Origin: Lingula anatina
Lineage: Eukaryota; Brachiopoda; Lingulata; Lingulida; Lingulidae
Reading direction: 5' to 3'
DNA length: 64,000 nucleotides
Assembly (NCBI RefSeq): GCF_001039355.2
Contig: NW_019774402.1
Location: forward strand, 312,428-376,427
Every line of letters begins with the position of its first letter. The first letter of the stretch is position 1. This document shows positions 1 through 12,300 of this stretch, in pieces. The translations under genes and the position numbers were made by a program. The notes below the pieces were generated by a model. That model was not told the origin of the DNA, made no database searches, and was given only the letters and a program-made list of their open reading frames with translations.

Positions 1-678
1 TGGCAGTTAAACAGTTTTTTGTGAAAATTTAATTTTTCACATATTGGCATTTTCAAGGTGTGACTTTAAAGTTCCATGATCTTGAAGACTTTTGCTTGTC
101 ACATTTTCTGAATGTCCATGTTACTAATATTTTATTAATAACATTTGATTGTCATTATGCTGTTAAACATTATGTAATGTTGCATCAAAATTTGAAGAAA
201 CCCCTATTTTGGGCACTGCTCCTATGATGACCATTTAAGGGAAATCATGTCACTTACTGTTCTCAAACTTACAGGAAAGAAACATGGGTCTAACATACAG
301 CTTCAATAGGCAACGCAGTCTGTTTGGTAAATTTTTCTGGCAATTTAACAGTTTTTTGTGAAAATTTAATTTTTCACTTATTTGCATCTTTATTTTCTGT
401 TCTTTGTCTGTACATTTGACAGCTTTGCTGCCTTGTTTTGAAATATAGATTTCATACGAAGAGTTGTTATCCCTTTAATCATTATTTTTCTCTTCTGTAA
501 ATCTTTTCATCTCTTCATGTTCCACGAAAAGGTATGCCCTCTTAGTTTCTGTTCAACTAAATTTGTAGGAAAAGAAGAACTTAAAGCCAAACTTTTTATG
601 AAGGGAAAATGTGGTAAAAGACTGAGATGTAAGTGTTTATTGCAACTGTAATAGATTAGATCATTGGTATATTTACAG
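1..678 (+). other. Intron of JmjC/EF-hand paralog 1, with a repeated 53-bp segment
   Basis: AT-rich intronic sequence upstream of the exon at 679. The only structure seen is a 53-bp segment at 1-53 repeated at 338-390 in the same orientation, with an inverted-repeat core (GTGAAAA ... TTTTCAC). No coding exon was recognised here. Confidence 0.6.
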
Positions 679-843
679 ATATTTGGTTTTCTGGATCTTA
701 ATCATGACATGGTTCTCCAGTGGGATGAGCTGCTGACTTTTAATATTGATGACTTCATTAAAGAATTTCCCTTTGTTTTTGGAGAAGATGATGGAGATAT
801 GGAAGAAGAACCAAAAGATTTTGGAAAACATGAGGAATTGTAG
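679..843 (+). CDS. Last exon of a JmjC/EF-hand ER protein (paralog 1, partial)
   Basis: Terminal coding exon after an acceptor ending TTTACAG at 678, read as IFGFLDLNHDMVLQWDELL and continuing to a TAG at 841-843. It encodes a canonical EF-hand loop (D-L-N-H-D-M-V-L-Q-W-D-E), an acidic stretch, and the C-terminus KHEEL. HEEL resembles the KDEL/HDEL class of ER retrieval signals. The exon is collinear and clearly homologous with the final exon of the complete gene at 2747-5616, so the rest of this paralog, including its JmjC domain, should lie left of the window. A candidate AATAAA poly(A) signal sits at 1634-1639. The call of paralogy is read directly from the sequence; the JmjC part is inferred from the neighbour. 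Confidence 0.88.
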   Translation: MFGFLDLNHDMVLQWDELLTFNIDDFIKEFPFVFGEDDGDMEEEPKDFGKHEEL

Positions 844-2746
844 ATTTTATATCTGATGAGATTATCATGTTAGACAAGTTAACATTTTTTTTTTATGTAC
901 ATTGGTAAAATGTTCATTAAGTCTCTATTTTTGTATGATTTAATTTGTGGATATCATGAAAACCCAGTGTTCATATTATTAGGTTCATACTGACTTTAGA
1001 CTTAAAAGAATATTTAACCAGTATATTTTCCTTCAATTTGGAACATTGTTAATTGTATAAAATATTTTTGGTCCTTTCTTTCATATTATTCAATTCTTTT
1101 GTATCAGTGATATTTTACTGCAGCTGAAGTTATTTAACGTGTTAATAATTACAGATAATTAAGCAAACTTTCTTTGAGATAGAGAACCTGTTCTTATAGT
1201 TTATGTTAAAGTTTTTATTGAATATTAATGGTAAATTTGAACCATATGAATGTTTAGCTTGATACATTATTCAGATAGAGGATTAAGTGGACAAGAAATG
1301 TAGAGTTTAATTAATCTGAGAGAATCTTTTTCACAATATATCATTTTTTCATCTAAAAACACCACAAGTGTTAATGTTTTATAATATATATTGAAATATT
1401 TGTGCAATATTGTTATTACAGTAAAAAAAGCCTGATTTGCTACAATGTTTTAACATATTAACAAAGATTTTATTTTGATAGAGAATGTGATAAAGTTGTT
1501 ATTACACCTGCAGGTGTAAAGTTATGTAAGCAAGTGTTTGTATTTATTATTAGTTGTTGGTGAACAACGAGACCATTTTTGAACATTCAAGACTGGTTGG
1601 GTAGGCATTTTTTTATTAAGAATGATTGTGGTAAATAAAAAGAATTATTTAACAAAAGAAAAATGAAAAAAAGGAAGTTATCAAACTGCTTTTGACAGAA
1701 TATATTAATTGGGAAATGGGTTTTTATTTGTGAGGATAAAATGGTGCATAACTGCAATTTATGTTGTTATTCAGAAAATAAAATCCATAAGAAAATACAC
1801 TTTAACTGTCTAAGTTAATCAATTTCTGAAACCAATTTCAAAGTGCAAATAGCTTAAATAATTGTGGCCAGGTAGCAGTTTAACTTAACAGGAACATTTA
1901 CCCCTCATTAGCATTTTCTTTAAATTACCAATTTCTATAAAACTATATATGGATAAAGGTCTTAGAAAGTGATGAGGGCTGTGGAGTGGGCAAAGGAGAC
2001 CAAAGAAATTAACCTACCGGTGCCTCCCCGTTTTTCTAGTATTAGTACAGGTTAGTGTTAGCCGTAGTATTGGGTTAGTACATGCATATGGGCGAATGTG
2101 ACCTGTCACCGACCTGTACAAAGTAATGAGGAACGGACTACAGTACAGTTCCTAGCGTGCTACCCCCCACCCCCCACCCCCATTGCCAATCTACGAAAAT
2201 ATTTGAAAGTAAAATTTCTAAAGTTATGGCCTTTTACGCAGAACAAAAAATTTACCAGACGCACAAACTAGCAGACCGAAATTTTCGCAAGTAGGCCTAA
2301 CCTCATCTGGCGACACTGACCCGGCGAATTTCACGTGCAGCTTTGTTGACATTTTCTGCAGCAAATTGTATGCTGGTCAACGATTGGTTGATAATAATTT
2401 ACAAGCATGGATAACAACAGCTCGAGATTCAAGCAACCACAGACATTTCACCGGATACCGGCTGGTTGCATGTAGGCTTTCTTCCTCGACTATTTAATTC
2501 AACATGTACGTGATAACACTGTCATAGGTATAAGGCAGTAAGCCCAGAGAATTTTATGCTTAAAGAGTTTTTGTTTTAATTATTATTACGGGTTCTCCAG
2601 CACACGGCAGACCACTGTCCACAAGCACTAGGTGCAGGTACTCAAGGTGTGATGACATTGGGTAATTTGTTGTGTTCTGTCACGTACAGCCGGATACGAC
2701 ATAGCAAGACAGAGATGGGAATGCAATAATGAACCAATAGAAAGAA
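844..2746. other. 3' UTR of paralog 1, intergenic DNA and promoter side of the second JmjC gene
   Basis: The first roughly 800 bases are AT-rich and presumably hold the 3' UTR of the upstream gene, with a candidate AATAAA at 1634-1639. From about 1980 the composition becomes more balanced, with a C-rich run at 2163-2180 and a CACGTG E-box at about 2331. This suggests the promoter and 5' UTR of the gene starting at 2747. No clear TATA box or start site could be assigned. Confidence 0.45.
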
Positions 2747-5616
2747 ATGTTTGTCTTTGTTTTTATAACTTGTTTCTTCTTGTCTGAAAACAATGCGGAA
2801 GAGATTCCAGGACATTTGCTGTATCTAGGTTCACATCAGCCAGCAGAGGGGACAATTGAGGTCACTGACACATGGCCTGATCCAGAAACATTTTATAAAA
2901 CCTATGTTGAACCTGGGAAGCCACTGCTGTTTAAAGGAAAGGCCAAAGGAATACCAGCATATAACCTATGGACCGATGATTATCTCCGGTTGGTACAGTA
3001 TATATTCAAATTTGTCTCTCTGTAACATTGCTTAAGACATAATTATTAATTCTTTTATGCAGAAACGAAAGTAACATGCAATGAATATGAAGAGATGAAC
3101 TCCCCTTACTGAAATATTTTGGCAAATAGTTATTGGTGTCACAAAATTTCAATTGCTTCGCTTGATGAAAATGATGCTGAAAATATGAATTTAAATTAAA
3201 ATCAAGACATCATTAAGTTACCCCCTGTTTGCAGTATGCTCACCTGGTGATTTTGAAGGAGGTTCTTGTCATGTACAGTAATTTCAGAAAAGCAGCATAA
3301 GTGTTTTTTAATCTAAACAATTGTAATCTTGCAATTTTAAACTGGGATGTGCAAATGAAATTGATTTGTCTGTTTGATTTCTTTATACATTAGTGTGCTT
3401 CATTATTCCTTCAAAACATTTTCTTGAAATTGTTCATTAAAATATTGTCTTCAGTGTGGCGGTTTGTGTTTAGTATGAACCTGATAAAAATATTTTAATT
3501 TTAGAAAACAGTATGGGCAACTAGAAGTAGAAGCAGAGGTGGGAAAGAAAGAAGACAGGAGAGGCAATTTAAGAACAATGCTTTTGTCATCATTCCTGGG
3601 AAATTACCAGAAGGCGGATATTTACATGGTCCAAAATATGCTTCCAGAAATGATGGGTAGGTCACCCTCTATGGCATTTGATTAAAACAGTTGATTATAC
3701 TTCCAAAGAGAGTTTTGTCATAATCCAGTATGACAGTACAGTGTACTTATCTTTGACCTTTTTCTTACAGTAATGTGCAATATTAGAAACAATGTTGTGC
3801 CAACCAGTAAGTAAATTCTTTTCTTTTTTTTTTTTGGTATAAGCATGTCAAAAAAAGCTTTCTTGACTAAAATGATAAATCCAGATTTGCATCTAAAGCT
3901 AAATCACAAACAGAACAGAAATTACTGTGTTTCAGGTGATTTCCACATCCCCAAGCCTATCCTGTGTGGAGGGTACACTAGGTTTCTGCAGGATGCTGTG
4001 ATCTGGTTCAGCAGTGGAGGAACAAAGTCGGTGCTGCATTTTGACAATATTGACAATATTAACTGTCTTTTGGATGGATCCAAAGAATTGATATTCATTG
4101 ATAAGGTCAGTTAAATTATTGCCAAACTGATCCCAATACTTATCATTTAAAGGTTAAAGTAAGAGTCATTATCTTGACTTCACTGCAAGGTCATTTGTTA
4201 GTCTGGCTGTTGAAACAACTCTGGGTTGTATAAAGGTGTGGGTCTGTATAAAGTTCTGGGACCCATTTGCTATTCTATTTATTATAACAACCTGTATGGT
4301 TTTTAAATATATATATTTTTTAACTTTTGTTTTAGAAATATAGCCATTTAGTGGAAAAGGATGGTTTTAAAGAAGACGGTAGTTACAGCACAGTAGATGT
4401 TGAAAAAGTAGACATGGAAAAATTTCCAGGGTTCAGAAATGTGCCCTGGTGGACAGCTAGTATGGAGAAGGGAGACTGTCTTTTTATACCTTCTAGATGG
4501 TACCATCATGTTTCCTCTGCTGGCCCCCGTAATCTTGCCATCAACATCTGGTTCTCCCATCTTCCTAAGTTCAATCAGACGGACTGCAAAGAGAAGGGGG
4601 AGCTTCCAGAATCTCTTCCTCTCAACAAGTTCACAATTCATTCACTTGACTCCAATGAGCAGCCTAGGTAGTCATGCACCAGCTCCTCCTCTTTTGATAT
4701 ATTTAAATAGGGATGAATAATGCATTGATCAGTGTGCCTCATAGTACTATTTTTCATGCTTTTTATCTCTGTGATGATAAAAGCATGCCAGGATTTTTTT
4801 AAATGTAGATGGTTGATCTAATGCCACTAAGAGGTTTTCAGATGTTAAAATAAAGTAAAATTTTAACCATGGCAAAATGACACCTGATTATGTTGTTTAT
4901 TAATAATGCTTTTGTTGCATTCTGCTGCATGTTAAAATTATTTTTGTGTATGGTCTTTTAGGTCTGAGTTCTTAGAAATTTTCCATCCATTTGAAGAACG
5001 AGATACAATCAGTGTGGAAGAATATATGGATGCTGTGCGGGCTGCATACGATGTCAATAATCAAGAACTGATGGACGTAGGAATTTATGTTACTTTATAA
5101 GCAATAAAACAACTGAAAATGATGACACTATATATATTGTCTTGTTTTTAGCTTACTTTAAAAAAACTACTATTAACAGTTTTGAAAGATTTAATATATT
5201 TGTGTTAAATTGGCATTCATAGTCATTTTGTACAAATAATAGTATAGTACAAATACCACTAACTGGTATCATCATTATGGAAATCACCCCACTTTTATAA
5301 AGAGTAAACATTGCTTTTAAATGAGTATTAAAATACATGAAGTTAAAGCTTAAGAAAAGAAAATTTTCATCAAAATGACAGACAAAAATAGCAGGCAGGT
5401 GCAAAATGTATGCAGCAAGTTGGACATCTTAATGTGACATTGCTATTTATCAATTTGCAGATGTTTGGGTTCCTGGATATAAATCATGACATGACTCTCG
5501 ACTGGGAGGAGTTGTTCACATTTGACATTGATAAGTTTATCATGGAATTCCCATTCCTGTTTAACATGACTGAAGAAGAGGAGACACAAGGACCTTTGCA
5601 TCATGAAGAATTATAA
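2747..5616 (+). CDS. JmjC (cupin-8) / EF-hand protein of the ER lumen
   Basis: Six exons with consistent phases: 2747-2988, 3505-3656, 3936-4105, 4336-4667, 4962-5076, 5461-5616; 388 residues. The start MFVFVFITCFFLSENNAEE is a signal peptide. The JmjC/cupin-8 core has an Fe(II) triad candidate: H166 and D168 (VLHFDNID) and H245 (IPSRWYHHV), as in 2-oxoglutarate dioxygenases of the FIH/JMJD family. A degenerate EF-hand-like segment (exon 5) and one canonical loop at 343-354 (DINHDMTLDWEE) follow. The C-terminus HHEEL looks like a KDEL-type retrieval signal, so an ER-luminal location is inferred. Human JMJD8 is also ER-luminal, but to my knowledge lacks the EF-hand. The substrate is unknown. 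The gene is a tandem duplicate of the partial gene at 679-843. AATAAA lies at 6036-6041. Confidence 0.88.
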
Positions 5617-6035
5617 ACATATTAGGTTGTGTGACTGAATGCCAACAGGAAAAGAAGGGCAAGCAATTAAGTTAACAGGTCATCTGGCTATCTACATGAA
5701 AGATGCAGAAGTTTGGATCTAATCCAGACTTGTATTTTCAAAATATAACATAAGTGCTGATATCAAGGTGCTATAGTAATTGAAAACATGCTCGAATGGC
5801 ACTCCTTGTAAACAAACTTTAAAAGAGTCAAAATAACAATTTGTAGTGAATGAGATTTGTATAATGTAAGTCACTGACTGTTTATGGTCTTATTAAAGTT
5901 ATTTGAGTTCACAGGCAGCAATCAGCATGTTATATAAGCTTTCTGTATTATCAGATTACCTGAACATCTTTGTGTAAATGACCTCGTGCATCACCTACTG
6001 TCTCATTTTAGGCTATCGTAGTTGTTTCCCATTCC

Positions 6036-6041
6036 AATAAA
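6036..6041 (+). terminator. Poly(A) signal of the JmjC/EF-hand gene
   Basis: AATAAA about 420 bases after the stop codon at 5616. It is the best-placed hexamer before the convergent GKAP1 transcript begins on the other strand. Confidence 0.5.
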
Positions 6042-6079
6042 GCAGTTACTGCAGGTGTCATGAACAGAGCTTAAAGTGT

Positions 6080-6106
6080 TTTATTTTTTAAATCTATTTA
6101 TTTATT
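6080..6106 (-). terminator. Candidate poly(A) signals of GKAP1
   Basis: Three TTTATT hexamers on the + strand (6080-6085, 6097-6102, 6101-6106) read as AATAAA on the minus strand. They lie about 260 bases after the tentative GKAP1 stop at 6362. They face the JmjC gene's poly(A) signal at 6036-6041, so the two transcripts end within tens of bases of each other. Confidence 0.4.
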
Positions 6107-6361
6107 TAAATAATCTGTCAAAAAAAAGAAAATGAAGAAAAGTGATTTGATAATTAAATACTTGGCACATAAAAATATATTTGCTTCAAATGAGGATGAA
6201 AAATAAAAACTCATCAACTTAAATCAAGTTTTCTTTGTATCTCACATAAAATCTCTGCATAGATGCCAGACAGAATTTTAACTTCAACAGTAGGAATGAT
6301 CACTGATATTATCTGAACCTGCCACAGAAAATTTGGTTTTAATGTTTTTAAACTAATGTGC

Positions 6362-9300
6362 TCACGCTGCAGATACATCAACCTTTACTGGCACTACCTT
6401 TCTCTGCAGGCCCTTGATAAAGGAAAACATCTTGTTGCATGCTATAATCAGTTATGAGGAGGGAGGCTGCAGACGGAAGAATCACTTTTGTCACCTTTGG
6501 TGAGCAAAACTAAAGAACATTGCCAAAAAAAAAAGGGTCGCATCAAAAAGGTTAAATCCACCTACATTGTGAACACAACTTCAGTTTGAGAAAAATTAAT
6601 CTCTCTGTCTTGACAAAAAGAGTTGGTGACTCGAAATGCACTGTGCCACCAAAATATTACTACTCTACCATCCTTCACTGAAATCACAGCAAATCTTGAA
6701 AGAACTTCGCCTTGAAAGTTCAAGTATAGTAGCTCAGCAATCTACATAATTTTCATAAAATATAGACAAAATTTGATATTTTTTCACTGAAGTGGACTGC
6801 AGCAATATTTATAACAAAAAAAAAATGAAACTGCTGTACAACTTAACTAACTCTAACACATAACTTGTACTTGTGCCAAAAAGAACTGATATAATCCTCA
6901 GAACTTGGCTCAGAATTAGTGGTCCCAGTAAACTGATTTATCCGAATTCTTTCCACAATACAGAATTTCACTTGTAATATTTGACAAGTTTCCAATGTCT
7001 AGAGACATCCAAGATCATCCTCCATTTAGTCACCATCCCCCTATATAGTCTTTTTCTGTTTACTAGACATGATATCTCTGCCATGTTTTCACCGTGGTGT
7101 ATGTTTGTTACCCTGAAACAAAATCTCATAGTCAATTTCTCTCATATGATGTATCTTGCACTCATACTAAATTAACATCTACGACAGAGAGCACATATTA
7201 GGACTGAATTACTGTAACAATCAATCTTTTTTGCGCATTTTGTTGATAAAATCTGTGGAAAATAATTTAAACAAAAAGTTGCAGAGCATACTAAACAATT
7301 ATATAAGTAAAACACTAAGTGGACAAAATGTCACATTACATAAAAAATTGCTTTAAAGCATGGTGTTCAAAGGCATGGTACCAATGGAGAATGTACATTT
7401 TTTAAAGCAATCTTGAAACTCACCTTAAGCTTGTCCAGCTCTGACTTATAAGCATGGACCTTGGAACGTTCTTTTTCTAAATCTGCCCTTAATTCTGTCA
7501 CCTACAATGATAAAAAAACTGGTTGTGAAACTTAACATGTCTTTGATTATTTTACACTGAATGACAACTACAAAGGATTTGACTATAAATCTAAGAAAGC
7601 TATTACAGTAAAAAAAAAATCTACTTTCAAGAATGGTCAAGTTGATACAGTTTACCATATTTGCCAACTGAAAGATGATCAAGTATAGCATCATACCTCT
7701 TCTGTTAGTTCATCTTTGACTTGAGTTAGCTGGTCAAGTTGGACTAGAATCTCAGCCTTGCCTTTCACTACAATGCAAATTATTTTAAAATCAAGATCAA
7801 TTAAAATTGCCAGACACAATTGCACCCCACCTCCAAATAAGGGTTGTGTATTAAGTATGAACAGTAATCTCATTTTGTATATGCAAACATTTTGGCTAAG
7901 AATAATATAAAACTAACTATTGATGTATCCTAACAATCCATATGGCACAGTCAGTGCTTATTTACTTACTTTCTCCTTGACCCAAGATGTGGCATAATTG
8001 TTTATTCCTCTTTTTTACTTGCTTAAGTTCATCCTGTAAACAATTTGTAATTATTTAATTCTTTAACAAATAAATACAAAGCACCCTGCAATAATATTAA
8101 ATTTTAAAGAACTTAATACTTAGATTTCTTCTCCATTTCACTGACAGAGAACTTTTTGATCTCACGCTACATGCACATTTTTAACAAGATAATTTATTTG
8201 ATGCACAAAGTAGTAAATTTATACTAGTGACTAGAAACATTATAAGTCTGAATTGGACAAAGCATTAACAGCAATATACAACATAACCTACTTCATAGTT
8301 TTGTATGGTCGCCTTTAACTTCATGATTTCTTTGTCCTTGCTCTCCAGTTCATCTTGATATTTGGCAGATATGGCATTTTCTACAGCATATTGCTAAAAT
8401 AAGAGAAAATAAAACCCTTTTATTACATATAGCACAGAATACATATATCCAGGTATTTGAGTTCTGATAAAACACAAAATCTACCGCTGATAACAATGCA
8501 AACATAATAAAGACCACTGAAGTAACCAATGGTTTTTCATCAATAGGAGTAAATGAAACATATCATGTCATTAATCACACAACAAACAACATGGTGGATT
8601 ACAGCACTGCTGCAACTTTTATGTTATCCTACAGGACACGGACATTCAGGTTGAAATTATAAAGTAAAACAATTTTTGACTTGCACTCAATCTGTTGTTT
8701 TGCAGACCTCACAAAAGAATAAATCTTCTGCTCTGCCTTGGTCCATAAGACTTTTCTGAGGTCTGCAAAACAACATATTGATGTCAGCCGAGGTCAATAC
8801 TTATATAATATTAGATTCTCCTTCTGAAAAGAACACTAGAATTGCCCTGGTACTGTTATAAAAAAAATTAATGCAAAAGTGACATATAAGCACAGATAAT
8901 GTTAAAAGAAACTGCTACTGTCTGGATTTCAACATATTTCTAATCTGGCTTCATGAACAAACCTTTTTATATTCCTCTTGTATCTTCTCCTTCCTGATGA
9001 TGTTCCCTGCATCTTGCTCTACTTTATCAAAAAATTTTCTCTCTTCTTCAACTGCTACTGGTGGTGTTTTCACACTGGTGGCCAGGGGTATAGGAATATC
9101 TTCTATTTCTTCTAATGCTAGTGGAAGACATAAAATGTAAGTAAAGATTCATGGGAGAACAAAAACATCAGGGATTGTCTTCTGGGTCTTCCAAAAGATA
9201 ATAGATAATCCTTTTGGAAAATACTTTATAAAGAAAATGCATCATGTGCTTTCTGTATTGATTTAGATACATGGCTAGATGAAAATTACACAGCATTCAT

Positions 9301-12300
9301 AGTTCTAAAAAAACTTACAACAATTGCATTTGCACTGAAACATTGTAAGGACTGATTTCATTGGGAAAGTTGCATAAATTCAGATTCAGATTTAACTAAA
9401 TAAGTTAGTTATCAACCAACTGGTTTATAGTCTTCCCCCCTCTCTATCCACTATTTTGTCCTCAATAAAAAACTCTCATTCTTAATAATTCATTTAAAGA
9501 AGGTAGAAGTAGGGTACAAATAATTTTCTTATCCTTTTTTCATTAGATATATGTAGAGAAATATGTTTTATGGGAGTGGGTCAATATTTCTCATCTAAAT
9601 AGTCCTTACACTCTGGATTAGGTTGCCATCTTCTGCTGACTGTCTTTTGGGAGGTTTTCCCATATGCCCTGATGCAATACAACATGACTAGACAAACCTG
9701 AGAATGATGTTTTCCCATTGATATGTTCCCCTCCTCCTCCTCTAGATCTGTTAAACTCTTCAAGTGTCATTACTGGTTGAATATTGGCTCTCTTCTTTTT
9801 CTTAGGTTTGTTATTCTGGCCTTTGTCTGTATCTCCTACTCCATCTGTGGCTCTAAGAAACTAAAGAAACAGACTTTAATGGTTAAGGTCCAGTATGCTT
9901 ACTCAATCTTTCTTGATATAACACCTTTCAGTTGGTGGTTTGATTATGATAAGCTCAACATTGGTAGCATATAACCTTTCCTGTTTCCAGCACACCAACA
10001 AATGTTGTAAGTGTCTCAAATGTCACTGGAAACACGCCATATAACTTGTACATAAAACTAACCTCATAAACGAAATTTCAGACTTGAACTCATAGCCAGG
10101 TCAGAAAAAATCTATCAGACATTAAACCCATACACACGTAACTAGAGTGTGCCAATCATTAAAGCATAAAATTGATACAATTCCCTACATTTTAATCAGT
10201 AAAAGCATGTTTTAGTACTTACTTCTTTTTTTGCCTCAAATTCCAATCTGCTTTGAAGTAATGCTTCTTGAAGTTCTTTCTCATATGTCTCTGCTGCGAA
10301 CTGTACAGAAAAAAAAAAAAGATGCAAATATGTTTAGAGTAAACAGAAGTTATGCCGTTTCCAATATCCATACACTCATCTCTACAACCAATTCAACCAT
10401 TTTGTATTTAAAAATCATATTTTCATCAAATTGAATTACAAACCTGCCTATCAAATTTCAAAATGAACATGAATTACCTTGAAAATCTTGTATCCCCATC
10501 ATATTTTCTTCTCTTCCCACAACTGAGGCCTGGACCCTATCTTTTCATTCTTATTTCTCCACTCCCCTACCTCTCATTGATTCTTCTACCCTGGACTTCC
10601 ACTTGAGGAACTTTTTACTTCTCCAACGACCCCCCCTCCCCCTTTGCTCCCACTCAGACTGTGCCTCCTTATGTTCATCTCCCACCCATACACATACTCC
10701 CAGTACACACTTTAAAACCTAACCTCTTCATCCTTATTCCTCCACTCTTCCCACTGTCTAATCGGGGCTGCTGATACATGGTGTTGCTGGTGCTGTTGAG
10801 GTTTGTGCTTGCCTGCTCCACCACCAAAAGCTAGATTACGGAGCTGAAATTGTATAACAGAATATACTCATCATTTCACCAGTGAATATTTGTGTGTATA
10901 AAATATGTTGTTGTTGCTTTTTGAAAAATGCCTGTTAAAGTACAATTCAAATATGTATTATGACTGCTTAAATAGAACATTTCACAAGATCTGATATAGT
11001 CCTAATATACACATCAAAAACAATGTACACATGCAACATACAAAAACAACCATATACATTGCTAACATGCACATTATTATACTTACTCAATAAAAAGGGC
11101 CATGGTGTCTAAACATGCCAATAGCTGACATATTGCATTGAAGGTGTTCATACTATAATATTACATGTCAACAAAATGTTTCGAAACATTACATGCTGTT
11201 TTCTCCCCTTTTAAGCTACTTCTTGTCATTTTCTCTCCCACTGAACATAAAAAAAAAACATAGCTAGAGCCATGTTTAGGATTGTAGGGCTGAACAAATA
11301 AAATGGATATCTAAATCTTTTTAGTTTAATCAGAATCTTTTCGAGTCCAAAAGAAAATATGTAATTCATTAAACATTTCCATAACATTCAGATGGCTTAC
11401 AGTAACTAAAGACACATGTACAGCACTTAAGGCAAGTTTTTAAACTACATTCGTGAAAAAAAAAAAAACAATCTTCAATGTCACAATAGGTAATAATATT
11501 GTAAATTTTGAATTGTAAGCTGTTAAAATTATTCAACTTTACCACAAGAGTTATCAAGTTTCCTATCACGTCTACCAAAAATGAATGCATATCTAAAGAG
11601 ACATCCAGAACCAGTTACCTAAAGTTTGAGATAAAGTCAATTAAGTAGGCTAATCGACTGCACACAACTATGTAACTTGGAGTGAACTAGTAGGCTGGTT
11701 AGTTTAAAAACAACATGGAACCTAATGCAACACCCAATATCTTACTGCACTGGTTTTGATATAGTTTTAGTAGATGTTATATACTCAGACCATTCTAGTA
11801 ATCAGACAATAAAATTCAATAGACTAAGAGCAGAGTCTGAATACAAAGTTCTTATCATTAAGCACTCTGTATCAAAGTCTGAATAATGGTACTCCAGCAC
11901 TTATGCATATTTTTTACTACATGTGCAGTGCTCAAGCATAGAGTAAATTATTCTGACTTATTGCCAACTAGCACTGGATGCTCTCCTTGGTAAATCACCC
12001 TGTTCATGTGTCTTTAATAAGAAAAAAAATATTTTCTATAATTTACCCTTGAAAACATTGTATCCTTCTGCATGCAAAACGAAAAAAACNGCCCATGCAA
12101 TATATACCAAGCCACGACCAAGATGTTCAAGAATCTAAACACACCAAAATCTTTTATAATCACGCATTTGAAAAGTGCAAAAAACGTTCAGGCTTTTGGC
12201 CGTAACAAGCGTAACACTTTTTGATCTGGACTTATGAAAATTGACCCTTGTCGTATTCAAGCTAGACCACATGTAAAATCGAAAAATCCAACAATACTGC

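Noticed and set aside
2732-2740. CCAAT next to the JmjC gene start as part of an ER-stress element
   Set aside because: The second half (CCACG at nine bases) is absent, so no ERSE can be claimed.
7190-7262. Alternative last GKAP1 exon after the acceptor near 7261
   Set aside because: It keeps frame but gives an unconvincing Cys-rich tail; the 6403-6362 exon fits better with the poly(A) signals at 6080-6106. Neither is proven.
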